Part shown: positions 1 through 11,700 of the stretch, in pieces
How positions within the stretch are numbered: the stretch's first letter is position 1
How the letters are laid out: every line of letters begins with the position of its first letter
Position numbers and translations under genes: made by a program
Origin: Certhia americana
Taxonomy: Eukaryota > Chordata > Aves > Passeriformes > Certhiidae
NCBI GenBank assembly: GCA_018697195.1
Contig: CM031864.1
Coordinates: forward strand, 12,200,745 to 12,264,744
DNA: 64,000 nt
Reading direction: 5' to 3'
Notes under the pieces: generated by a model
The model's input: only the letters and a program-made list of their open reading frames with translations
What the model was told of the DNA's origin: nothing
The model's database searches: none

Positions 1-275
1 CTTTGAGCCCTTAGGGTAACAGATGGATCAGTGTTACAACTTTCTTTTAAAGATGAAATTCCAAATGGTAATTTCACTATAAACTAGGCAGTCGAGGTTC
101 AGAGTGATCCACAGGGGTGCTTCTTGTCTGAAAGGCTGGGGGATCTCTGTCTCCTAGACAGTGCCTGTCCAGGGGAATCCTGGCAGTTGATCAAGAGGTA
201 CAGCCTGGCTAGCTGGCATAAGACTTAATCAGTTCACATCTGTACCTACCCTTGCTAGACTTGCTGTATGTCTGC

Positions 276-1446
276 TGTGGTTTGGTGAAAAATAAATTCT
301 TACTCATTTTAAGGGGCTGATTTACAGCCATTAAATGGGATAGAGACTGAAATTAGGTGTTACATTGGGGTTGCATGGCAAGGTTTTAGTAGCAGGGGTA
401 CTACAGGGGTGAATCTCCTAAACACTTTCCCCATGTGAAACAGATTCAAGATGGTCCTGCTACTGCCACATCAGGGACAGTGACAGTGCCTCTGGGATAA
501 CAGATTTAAGAAGGGGGGGAAAAAAGCTTGTGAAACAGCCTGTGCTGGAGAGAGGAAAGAGAGTATGTGAGAGAAACTGCTGTGCAGACACTGAGGCCAG
601 TGAAGAAGGAGGGGAGGAGGTGCTCTGGGTGCCAGAACAGAGATTCCCCTGCAGCCTGTGGTGCCACCCGTGGTGAGGGAGCTGTGCCCCTGCAGCCTTT
701 GGAGGTCTGCAATGGAGCAGAGATCCACCTGCAACCCATGGATGACCCAATGCCAGGGCAGGGAGATGTCTGAAAGATACTGTGATCCCATGGGAATCCT
801 GAGCTGGAGAAGGCTCCTGGCAGGACCTGTGGACCTGTGAAGAGGGACCCCACCTGCAGCAGCTTTGCTGGCAAGACTTGTGACCATGGTGGTGACCCAT
901 GCTCGAGCAGCCTGTTCCTGAGGGATTGCACCCCTCGGAAGTGATGCACACTGGAACAGTTTGTGAAAAACTGCAGCCTGTGGGAAGGACTCATGTTGGA
1001 GAAGTTCCTGGAGGACTGACTCCCCTGAGAGATACCACATGCTGGAGCAGGGGAAGGACTCCTCCCCCTGAGGAAGAAGGAGCAGCAGAGACTGTGTGTG
1101 ATGAACTGACTGCAGCCCCCATTCCCATCTTCCTGTGTCACTGGGGAAGAGGAGGTAGAGAAAATCATGAGTGAAGTTAACCTGGGAAGCAGGGATGAGT
1201 GAGGGTTTTTTAAGATTTAGCTTTATTTCCCATTACCCTGCTCTGAAATGATTGACAGCAAATTAAGCTAATTTCCCCAAGTCAAGCCTTTTTGCCCGAG
1301 AAGGTAATTGGTGATCAATCTCTCCCTGTCTTTACCTCAACCCGGGAGCCTTTTGTTCTATTTTCTCTTCCCTGTCCAGCTGAGGACAGGAGTGATGGAG
1401 AAACTTTGGTGTGCACTTGGTGTCCAGCCAAGGTCAACCCACCACA
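276..1446 (+). mobile_element. Solo-type LTR of an avian endogenous retrovirus (ERVL-like, songbird type)
   Basis: The segment begins TGTGGT and ends ACCACA, a 6-bp inverted terminal repeat of the TG...CA kind. It has the layout of an LTR of about 1.17 kb. The central part (about 540-1100) is built of diverged short repeats around the motifs CTGCAGCC-GTGG and CTGGAGCAG. After it come a T-rich stretch (about 1205-1230), where a polyadenylation region would be expected, and a 3' U5-like end containing GGTCAACCCACCACA. From memory it closely resembles a long LTR common in songbird genomes; I cannot confirm the family name. No clear target-site duplication is seen (TCTGC before, GATGT after). No primer-binding site, polypurine tract or gag-pol sequence adjoins it, so a solo LTR is inferred. 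The open frames inside (up to about 220 codons, - strand) are by-products of GC-rich repeat composition. Confidence 0.72.
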
Positions 1447-4181
1447 GATGTTTCCACTTTTAAGTTAAACAATTGTCTACAAAGTTGCATAACTAAACTG
1501 TTTAGGTCTGGCACCAGGTGAAGCATCATAATCCTTGGAAAACTATACACAGGGCATCACAATCTGTATTTTGCAAGCAGCTGACATGTACTTTTTTTGT
1601 GGAATGATTCTGTGATGTAAATTTTTATTTTACCTTGTGCAGCATATTTAACTGTATGTAGCATGCATTCTTTGATATTCAATCCAGTGACATCTGTGAA
1701 ATCACCAGTTTTGAAGACAGAAGCAAGGGGACACCAGATTAAGTATTCTCTCATAGGTAAAGCATATGGATTCATCAGTTGTGCCAGTCCAGATTTGTCT
1801 TTCAAAATGGTCCATCTTCTTATTTGCAGTAAAAGTGAGTCTTTGGATGGGGTAGGATACAAATGGGATTTGTAATTCACCTGTAGTGAAATTGTGATAA
1901 ATGGTGGATTTGGTTTAACAAAAGGAATGGTTTGTGCTTCCAAGCCAAATGATGACACTATAAATCAGCTTGTAGTTACATTGTAGCTGTGTTTACCTCA
2001 AATTATTTTTGCGACACCAGTGCTAAAGTGGAACATAGTGTAACATTGTTGTGAAGTCAGAGAAACTTGCTCCTTCGTCTTTTTCAGGTAAAGGTTAAAT
2101 CCTGTGTTGGAGAACAGTACTTTCAAAAATCCCAGTTGTACTTCATATATCATCTCAGTGTGATTATTTTTTTTTTAAGGTCATTTTTCTGTGTGCTATT
2201 TTCTCACCCCAGTGCAGTCTGCTGCTGTGCATTCAAATGAAATATACTGTTAAGATGTATAACACTTGAAAGCCTCTGCTCTAAAGTCCAGCGAGACAGA
2301 TTATCTCTTTTACTAGTAGATAGTGATAACGTAGGTCTCTAATCTCATTAGTTTATAAAAAACACCCTATAACCCTTGTGTGCTTGAAAAGCAGGAGGTA
2401 GAAGAGATAGGATTAAGTTTTTAAGAATTCTAAGGAAAATGTTTCTTTTGCAACAAAAATACACCTATATTAGTTCAGTATTAATGTTTTGGAAGACAAG
2501 GGGGAGGGTCTTTGATTCTGAAGTTAATATGCTCATGCCCTGCATGATAAAACTCAGTATTTACTTTAGTAAGTTTGTGACAGAACTACAAAAATGGCAT
2601 GTTGATATCTTTTACTATTTATAATTTAGCTTTCTGTCAATACTCTTCTACTTGTTTATCTGATCACTCTAAATGAGACGAGCTAGCAACTTTGGTTCTG
2701 TTTATGACTGCGCTCAGGTATGTATTGTTATTCTTGGCAATTACAGAACCTATCAACTTTTCATAGAACATTAAGTAAGTAGCATTATTATTTTATCCAA
2801 GCCTTTAAATTTGACCGAAATTCACATATTTGATATTTTGATGTAATTGTCTGGGCTTGTGTTGGAAGATTAGGCATATGCTATAGAATCTAAATTCCAG
2901 TTTTTTATAAGAAAATTGCTGATGATTTCAGTGTTTGGTTTAGATAAAAAATTAAGTTTGATAGGGGACAGACAAGAAGCAAGTGGCAAGAAAATAGTCA
3001 TCAGATGAACTCTCCGTGTACTTGTCATTCACCTGAGCAATTTCCTCCTTGTTTGTAGGTCCATCATCCTATGCTTCTGGATGCCACGGGTCTCTTATTT
3101 CTTTGTGCTACTGTCAAATGTAAATGTCTACTTACATTTGGTTCTCAGGCTGTGTTGTTGAAAACATGGAAAAAGGCTAAAGGGTCTATCATATTTATCT
3201 TAATGCAGATTATTTTCTGTAATTGTATTTTCACTCGTCATTGATTCTAATGGGACATAATATAAGTGCTCTAAAATCAATGTAAAATATGAAGTACTAT
3301 TTGAGTTTAAAAAAGAGAAATGCCCATTAATATTCATGTGATTTTTGTATGTATTTTATTAACTGTGCAGTATAATTTATCAGATATGGTACACTGAATC
3401 CCGTTGGAATCATTGAGAAATAGATATGTTACTATTCACTGCGCTCGCTTACTATAATGTTTTGGTTATTTAGAGCTGCTGAGTGTTTATTGCCAATATT
3501 CTGGCCTTTTCCCCCACCTCTTGGGAGGGGGTTCTCTGAAATTCAGTGCTTTTCCAAACTATCCACTCAAACACATCCTTCAGTAGTTTGGAATGTTAAT
3601 GACTTGTGCTTCCTTAGGGTTATCTTGATTTTCATCCTGAATGTTAGGTAGCCTAATGTGGTGAACACGACATTAGGCATTCCAAGTATGTAGACAGAAC
3701 TTTGATCTTGTACTTGATTAGAATTTATTAAGTATAAATGTCTTCCATTAGATTCTGTTGTCGTGGAGTCAGTACTAAATTCATCACTGACATCCATGGG
3801 GCATTTTAAGTAATAAATACTGCAATATATTCTGTGATTCTGTTGTTATTGAGGGGGGAAAATATTCTTTACTTTGAGACATACAATCTCTTGTCTCAAG
3901 CAAGCTGGGAGATACATTTCCTTTTGCTTCATTTTTTCCCAAGAACTTCCAGTTCTGTAGAATTGAAAGCCATAGTCCTTCTAGCATATAGGCTGTTGAG
4001 CTGTTGTAATAGTTGCAATTGTATCAATGTTTTGTTTAGTGACAGACATGAGAGGTTGTACTGTAGATCTGCAGTCCTAAAACCAAAGGATGCTAAAGGT
4101 CTGAGTTGCTCTAGCTTGAGCTGTAATGGACTAATACCTATGGTAGAGTGCATTTATACTGGAGAGATATATGCAGGGTGA

Positions 4182-4262
4182 TGGAATCATAGAATAATTT
4201 AGGTTGGAAAAGTCCTCTAAGATCATCAAGTCCCACTGTTAACCCAGCACTGCCAAGTCCAT
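4182..4262 (-). mobile_element. CR1 LINE 3'-end fragment
   Basis: The + strand reads from an AATCATAGAAT start through GGTTGGAAAAG and AAGATCATCAAGTCC to CAGCACTGCCAAGTCC. This is the reverse complement of the conserved 3' UTR end of avian CR1 non-LTR retrotransposons, whose sense strand ends in ATTCTATG-type repeats. The insertion is therefore on the - strand and severely 5'-truncated, which is usual for CR1. It runs directly into a compound AT/CA microsatellite at its 5' side. No coding part of the element is present. Confidence 0.85.
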
Positions 4263-4293
4263 ATATGTGTGTATATATATCAATACATACACA

Positions 4294-4326
<33 letters not shown>

Positions 4327-4386
4327 TCAAAAAAAACACAACAACAACAACAAAAAAAAATATATATATATACACACACACACACA
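4263..4386. repeat. Compound microsatellite (AT / CA / poly-A / AAC)
   Basis: In order this holds TATATG/TGTATA units, about ten CA units near 4289-4307, a long poly-A run (4308-4326), AAC units near 4340-4352, another A run, an AT run (4361-4371) and a second CA run (4372-4386). It starts immediately where the CR1 fragment stops. Such tracts are highly length-variable and prone to assembly error. The short lysine- and histidine-rich frames across it have no coding meaning. Confidence 0.93.
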
Positions 4387-5124
4387 TTATTGTAATGTGC
4401 ACACTAGAAACTATTTTGGTTCCTGGAGTATGAGAGAAACTGGAATACAGAGGCATTTGTGTCATGAGTCTTAACACTTGAATTAGAAACTCGACTTGTT
4501 CATACACCATCTACCTGCAGCTTTTAAGCTGAACTGATTAAACACTTGTCTCCTATCCTATACATTCGTTAATTAGCACAAACTTTTTGAAATCATAAAA
4601 AAGTGTTTTGAGCTTTGTAGCTTTCCTTCTTTTTGGAGTAAAATTCTATGGGTTTTTTTAAAATTATTTTCAAGATTCCAGTTTAAGTTCAACTGCTCTG
4701 AACACCATGTAGTATCATTCAGTCTTTTGAACACTTCTGCAGTATTTGTCAAACAATTCCTACTGTCTGCTTGAGGCTGAAACTAACAGCTCATATGCTT
4801 TCCTCTGTAGGTCAGGTCTTTCACTTTGGGTGTAAGAAAAGGCCTTTTTCCATGTTCTTTAGTGTGCTCTGCAGGATTTCATTGGTATTTTGCAAATGTG
4901 TCTGAAGAGTTGGTGTGCTTTTGTATTAAGATAGTTCTTGATATTTTAAGGTAGAAGTGTGATACAGGTTCTGTTTTTTTACACAGATATGGGGAAAGAG
5001 TATAATTCAAGCACTTCTTAATCAACAAGTGTAGTTTCATTGCCTCTAATAGCTCATTTACCTACTGCTGGTTTTGTGTTGTAGAAGACTCTGATTGAAA
5101 TTTTCATCCTGTCAGGTGCTGTGT

Positions 5125-5300
5125 CTGTGCTGCAGGGTGCTGCAGTTCACCCTACAGTCCTGTGTGGGGTTTGTGCTGCGTGGGGCTCATCCTGTGTGGG
5201 GTTTGATGCAGTTCACACTACAGTCTGTGTGGGGTTTTGCTGCGTGGCTCATCCTGTTGTGGGGTTGTGCTGCGTGGAGCTCATTCCTGTGGGGTTCATG
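5125..5300. repeat. Minisatellite-like GTGTGGGG-TTTGTGCTGCGTGG repeat patch
   Basis: Degenerate tandem units alternate GTGTGGGGTTT, TGCTGCGTGG and GCTCATCCTGT, with two copies of a longer unit containing GCAGTTCACNCTACAGTC (5143-5161 and 5207-5224). Unit length is irregular, roughly 30-60 bp, and copies differ by small indels. The patch is much more GC-rich than the surrounding intron. Two overlapping short frames across it are artefacts of the repeat. Confidence 0.7.
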
Positions 5301-8082
5301 CTAGCCCTCCCTCAGGCAGTTTCTCCCCGAAAAGCACCTCGTGCTGTGTTGCCTGGCTTGGTTGTCTGGTAGGTGGAATGAGCTTTTGATCACCATCCTT
5401 TTTTAAACACGTTTTGATGTCAGGAAGAAAGCTGATGAATGCTTTTTTCCTGATCCTCTCTGAGGAGGTATGTTTGAAGGACCGTGAATTGTGTTCCCAC
5501 TTACTGAAGAAATTCTCTTTAAAAATTATCTCATGTCAGTATCCATTGTATTTTCTAGTACTCTCTTTGAGACTTCTGGATTTTGTCTACTCCATGAACA
5601 CTACTCTTCATGAAATTTAACATTTTCTTGCGCTTTGCCCTATCTTCTTTTTTGCTTTCTACTTTCTACTTCCTACTTGTTTAGGTAATCCTGTTTCATG
5701 TTTTGTTTTACTTCTGCCTTTCAGTTTTCCCAGACTTCAGTTGTAGCTTTGTGCTAAGTACACCTTGGAGGCTTATGGCACTAATCAGGGCTTATGATGC
5801 TTGTTTTGCCTATTACATATAATAAGGATCAATACTTCAGCTTGATTCCACCTAAGACTCCCATGTCTTTAAGCAGGAATTAGGTTTGAGCCCCATAACC
5901 CTGGCTAAGGCTGTATGTCACATCTGTATTCCAACTACTGGGATCAGCTTTCCTGTTCAGAAACAGATGGAGATTTGGATGACCAAATAGCTCCTCCGTG
6001 ACCACGGTCAAATTACCTGAAACTCTGAGCTCAAAAAAGCCAGGCACCCCTGGAGTAAATCTAGAATTTGTCAGTCCTATTTAAGTACACAGGTCTATCT
6101 TTAAATTGTGTTTCTATGGGTGCATTTGTTTTGTCATAGAAAATCTTAATCCTAAAAAAAGAGGGGTTTTAAATTTAAACATTGAACAAATCTATGGTTA
6201 ATTACAAACTACACTGTAATACAAATAATGTTAAATTTGATGCCATATGCCCAAATCTTTATATTAGTTACTAATTTAAAGCTATCCTATATGGTCAGTT
6301 ATTTGCAGCAGTAAATATTCTTTGTTATTATGTATCAGGAGTTTTTAATGGATAGTTTGTTTAACTATAGTTGTAGATATGTTTTAACAACTATAACTTT
6401 TCCTTTGTAGGTGATTGCTTAGAGAACAAAATTTGCCTTCTAAAATCCTAATGAAGTTTAGTGTCAGGAATAGTCCAGAATATAACAAATGTTATTTTAG
6501 CTATTTAATGGATAAATTAATAGACTGCACTTTTGCAATTTTTAAATGGACATTCATAAATAACCTATGGGAGAGAGGTAATCCCTTTGAGCATTGCTGT
6601 GTCTTGTCCTAAAATGAGGCTGAGGTTTGGTGGCTCTAGTTTGTGGAGGAATTAATGATATTGAGTATACGAAATTACTTTAATATGCAATAGATTTCCC
6701 TGTGTTTTAAAGATCAAAGAAAGCATAAACATGAAAACAAATAGGATCTATTTACTTATTTTTCTCTAAGATAAAGTGGAATCCCAAATGAAATTAAATT
6801 TATTTTAATTATTGATTTAATATCAAATAACTTGCATGGCGAGGGTATTTTTTCAGTTGTTTTTTAGTGAGTGGAATTGATCTGAATGTGTTGCATATAG
6901 TTCATACACTTCATGTTTTCAAGTAAGTAATGTTTAATAATAGTGAGAGGATGAGTTTCTTTCATAATTCTCCATACTATTCTCTATATAAAGGGAATAG
7001 CCTTAAAATTTACTTTGATATCAGTGTATCTGGCTTCTTGTTGGGACGACCTACTAGAAAGCAAAAACATTTAAAAAATTCAAGTTTTTGGGGTTTTTTA
7101 ATTGCAGGTATTTCAAAACCAATTTTTTATATTTCATATGACATATTTTTTATATCTGTAATTTTTCTTTAGAAAAAAAAGTATTTTTGGAAAACCAAGT
7201 AACCCTGATATTGAGATGAAAAGCAGTTTTCAGGAAGCTTAATTTTGCTTGGGTTTCTAAATTAACAATTTTCAATACAGAAGTGTTTTCAAAGTACTTT
7301 CTGTGACAAGAATCTGTGGTCAAATTTTGACCAAATTTGACAAATGATTTGTGTCAAATCATCAGTATTTTGCTTTTCTCCAAGAGGAATTGGTTAGTAA
7401 TGACTATGGTGGGATTAGTTTGAGAGGTACAGATGTGCCATTAAGAACTTGTATTCATTGTGCAAATCATTCATTGCCTTTCACAGTCCTGTTACAATGT
7501 TAAGTTTGACCATTAAATATATGTAACTGAATATTTACCTACATCTGTAAATATCTCAGGTCAGGATTCACCTAGCTCCTTCCAAACAGGTCTCCTTGAC
7601 TCCTAGTGCCTTCACTGTATAATTTCAGATTCTTAAATGAAAATAAACTTCTGAAAGCCAAAACTTATTTTGTAGTCTGTAATGTTCTGTTATAAGCAAG
7701 CATCTGATGTAGTAATTCAAGTTCCAATGTTACAGTATGTCAGGGGTTCAGTGAATAATCAGGGCAAGTCACATTTCTCTGTTCTAACAAATTGGGTGTT
7801 TTCAAGTGTACCATATTTTCAACTTGATAAATGTTTAATGATGACAGCATTTAATTATGTGTTCAAATTCCAAAGATTGTGTTTATCATGAATTATTTAC
7901 TAGGGTGAAGATTTTACTCAATTTTTTTTGTTCAGTATGGATTACTTTAGGAAAAGGGACTTCAGAATTGATGTAATACCAATTTAATACCTAACTGACT
8001 TTGGCTTTCTGATGCTTCATAAACCATGAAGGGGGGGGCAAGGGGGGAAATGTTTAGCCAAATATTTCATCTTTATTTCCAG

Positions 8083-8170
8083 ATCACAGGATATCCTGAG
8101 TTGAAAGGGATCCAAAAAGATCATCAAGTCCAACTCTTAAGTGAATGGCCCCTACAAAAGTTGAACCCCA
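8083..8170 (-). mobile_element. Older CR1 LINE 3'-end fragment
   Basis: The + strand carries ATCACAGGATATCCTGAG, GAAAGGGATCC and GATCATCAAGTCCAACTC, then a GTGAATGGCCCCTACA segment ending near GAACCCCA. This is the reverse complement of a CR1 3' UTR subtype, so the element is on the - strand. It is diverged and truncated. A G-rich run (8029-8046) sits 40 bp away. No coding part of the element remains. Confidence 0.75.
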
Positions 8171-11139
8171 TGCCGTTTTTCAGTTTCATGTTGTACCTTA
8201 AGATATGAAAATTCATGAATTTTTGTGCATTTATGGGGAAAATCTTTTTGAGATGGATCAGAATAAAGGACAGCATCTTTTGGAACAGAGATAAATTGAT
8301 ACTCTGTGTAAATCAGCATGCGCTCCATGAATCCTTCAAAGTACAGATTATAGAGCGATTTTTTTTTTATTCCTCCAAGGATGGTTAAATTCTACTTGCT
8401 ACATTTGGTTACATGGGTTAAGCTGGACTGAATACCCTTTCTGTAGTTGTAGTAGGTTGCTGTGAGTGGAACAAATTAGCATTACTTTGGCCAGAGAGCT
8501 GGAAAGAAATGAGCACTGGGATGTTGGTGGGGTAGAGTCCCTAGGGAATTGCACTAGAGAACTTTTTCTGTTACTGTGTATTTATTTTAAGGCCCAAGTG
8601 GAAAGCCAAGCCTGAATGTGCTGGGAAGTCTATAAACATGTAATAAATAGATCAATTGCCATACCTAAAGAATTTGAGGGCTGAGTCAGATGAAAGACAA
8701 TAGGGAAGGCAAAGAAGTTGCAAGCTAAAGCATAAAGTAACAGGTGACTGTTACAGTATACTTGTGTCTGAACCCTGAGAAGTTTTTTGTAAATGATAAC
8801 AGTATTGTAGATGCTGATTATTTCGTATTGATACAGTTACGTGGTAATTTAAATGATGTGACTGTATCAAACAGCAGGGAGGAAATGTGAAAAAGAAAGT
8901 TAAAGCATCAGAAGGTAAAATAAGTAACTGAACTACCTACAAATGTCTATGCTGTTTGTATGTGCCTTTGCAGCGAAAGATTCCTTCAGTACTACAAAAT
9001 GTCCAGAAGGGTCTAAACTCCTGTAACCCAAAGTGATTTCTTTTTTAGTAGAATGGAGGTTCTCAGTATGAGTGTGAGGAGGCCTGCCTCTGTGTGTCAC
9101 TCCTGGTTAAGCAGGGTGTGGTAGATAGAATAAAATGTTCTATAGTGTATAAAAATATACTAGATGACATTATTAACTCCTTACTAGGCTTCAGAGGAAG
9201 GTTGAAATATTTCTTTAGAATACTGTTTTCAAAGCAGACATGTTTATATGTCTGATGCATGTGAAACATCTACTGTGGGGATTACCTCATATATCAGGTA
9301 CCTTTTTCAGTTAATGTCTGTATGCCTGTTGCTTTCTCAGATCAGCCATCTTGTGTCCTTGTATTTGGCTGTGATCCATTAAGACTAAAAAGGCCATATT
9401 TTTCATACTACTTCAGCATCTGTAGAGGTACCACTTCAGGCACACAGTGAGAGAGTTTTTGGAGTATGCATTTTAGTGGCATATGAATATTAAAGAATTT
9501 TGGCATGATACATCTAATTCTTGAAGTATGTTCTGAAGGAGCAAGTTTAATATTTAAAATAAGTTTTGAAAGAAAGATTCAGCCTCATTTGCGTTTGCTG
9601 TTGTGACACTGCTCATCAGCTGTGTAACACTGTGAGATACTTCAGCGTCTGTCAGACTTGTAATCTGATGAGCTATACTTGGAATAAACCTGAGTTGATG
9701 AAACAATCAGTGAGCCTTTGGCTCTCTCCGAACTGATTAGTGAAAATCTAGCTGGTCTTTGCTCATGTGGCATATAACACTGTGCTCTATGTACTAAGGC
9801 TGAACCATGGAGATTTTGTGCCGTGCCTGACCATTACTTAATGCTAATAGCTGCTAAGGGCCACAGTTGCCTCATTAGAGAGAGCCTACATCCTTGCAAA
9901 CATTAGAATTGTGATTATGTAAATACTTCAGTATTTGCTGACAGGTTGGGGAGTTTCTTATTGATATTCCAGACAGCTCTGGTCATTTTTCCATAGATAT
10001 CAGTAGTGCAGTGACTGCTAAATGCAGAGGAATGATTGATTCAAATTTATGCATGTTAATTTTCAAACTTCTGTCTAGACTCCATAAAATTAACCAGTCA
10101 TCCACAGTGATACAACTGAATTTCAAGGTATTGCTTGACACAGTCTGACATGTGCTCATGTGACACCTGCACAAAAAAGCAGTGACTGCTTGCTGCATAG
10201 CTGCTGTATGACACATACCATACCTAAGGTGGAATGCAGTGTTCCATGCATTTGGTCTGTAATAATGCACTCAACATGGTTCAAGGAAACCTTCTATTGG
10301 AGAAGGATTTGTACAAACCAATTGGTGTGATTACTTACATAGATTATGGGATTGGTCTTGAAGTCTATGGATTTATTTGAAAGTCCAGTCAAGGTTTGGG
10401 GCTTTCATCTGCAAGCAAGCAAGAATACTACAAAATAAACTGATATAGTATTATACTGAGTGACTTGATCCAAAATCTGTCTAATAAAAATTCAGTGAAA
10501 TTCCAGAATGTCTTTGGCACTCTACATTAGTATCAAGTAATTATCTCCAGCTAAGATAAAAAGAGGGTCAAGATTGGTTCTGGCTCTTAGAGCTGGAGTG
10601 TTGCTTGTGTTATTGAACATGTAAATTTAAAGCTGCATTAGGAGGAGATGAAAAAGAAAATCCTTCAAAGTGAATTACATAGTGACTTTCTTGGAAGACA
10701 GGTCTCAAGTTGTTTTTAGAAATAAAGGAGGGTTACTGGCAATTAAATCTGTGTTGGTTGGACAGACACAGGCTGTCATAAATTGGCATACAAATAGTGA
10801 AATATTTCTTGTGTTGAGCTCGGTATCTCATGTTTAAGACTCTTAACTTGAAAGATCTCATTTCTTATAAAATGATTCCACTAGGTTTATAATTCAGCAT
10901 TTTGTGAAACTCATCAAAATTACACATATATGGGAGAGAGATCATAGCCTGCTGTCTTATCCTGACGTACTTTAGACTATTAGTAAAATAGTAAATGATG
11001 CCACTTGGCTAGTGTGGCTTGGTCTAGCCCTGCCATCATAGAATCATTGTACTAAGGTGTGACATGCAGTGCCATCTAAATGTTTGGCTGGTACCTCTAA
11101 ATATGACAAATACTATTTGACCTATGTGTCCTTTATCTG

Positions 11140-11700
11140 ATGCCTAATTTCAGATCATTGGATATGAAACTGGCATTGCTGTGGATGCCATGCTACAGCA
11201 CAAACAGTTTCAGGGCCTTTCCTGCCCAGCCTTTCCCTCGTGACAGGACCTTTCCCCACATATTTTCTTCATGTGTGCTCTCCTCAAAACCTACAGACAC
11301 TTTTTGCAGGGGTCACATAGCAGTTCTGCTTTTGCTTTGGCGAAGGGTGTGAACAGCACTTCCCACCACTCCTGTGGCCCAGGAGCCCCATTTGAGCCCA
11401 GCCTGAGGCCCAGTGACACTGACACTAACCCTGCAGGAGTGCCAGCCTCCAGCTGTGTCCCAGCCATGCTCAGCCAGACCCAGCCCTCAGGATGACATCC
11501 TGGCCTGGCCTCAGCACATCCCTGTCCCCAGGGAGCTGCCTGTGCCCAGGGCTGGGGCTACCCCCAGCTGTCCTATTCCCTGGCTAGAAAACTGAGGTGT
11601 ACACCTGGCTCCATGGGGAGCCCACACTGCTTCTGCATCCCAGGGAGCTGCTGGACCTCACTTGCACACAGGTGACACGTGGTAGGATCAGCACCTGCTG
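11140..11700. other. GC-richer island in the intron, no recognisable gene
   Basis: A sharply C-rich patch, with many CCAG, CCCAGCC and CCTGTCCC words, stands inside AT-rich intron. Three short overlapping + strand frames (60-74 codons) cross it in different phases, as expected from low stop density, and none matches a family I know. It may be an old retroviral LTR or another interspersed repeat: the CCAGCC/GCTCAGCC word content is repeat-like. I cannot name it. Confidence 0.4.

Noticed and set aside
506..1168. Frames up to 220 codons on the - strand
   Set aside because: They lie wholly inside the LTR and result from its GC-rich internal repeats; they show no retroviral gene features.
1557..1958. 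133-codon - strand frame
   Set aside because: It is long for AT-rich DNA, but about one frame of this size is expected by chance in 64 kb. No recognisable domain or splice context.
11037..11060. ATCATAGAATCATTGTAC resembling a CR1 tail
   Set aside because: Only the terminal octamer-like unit is shared; no CR1 body adjoins.
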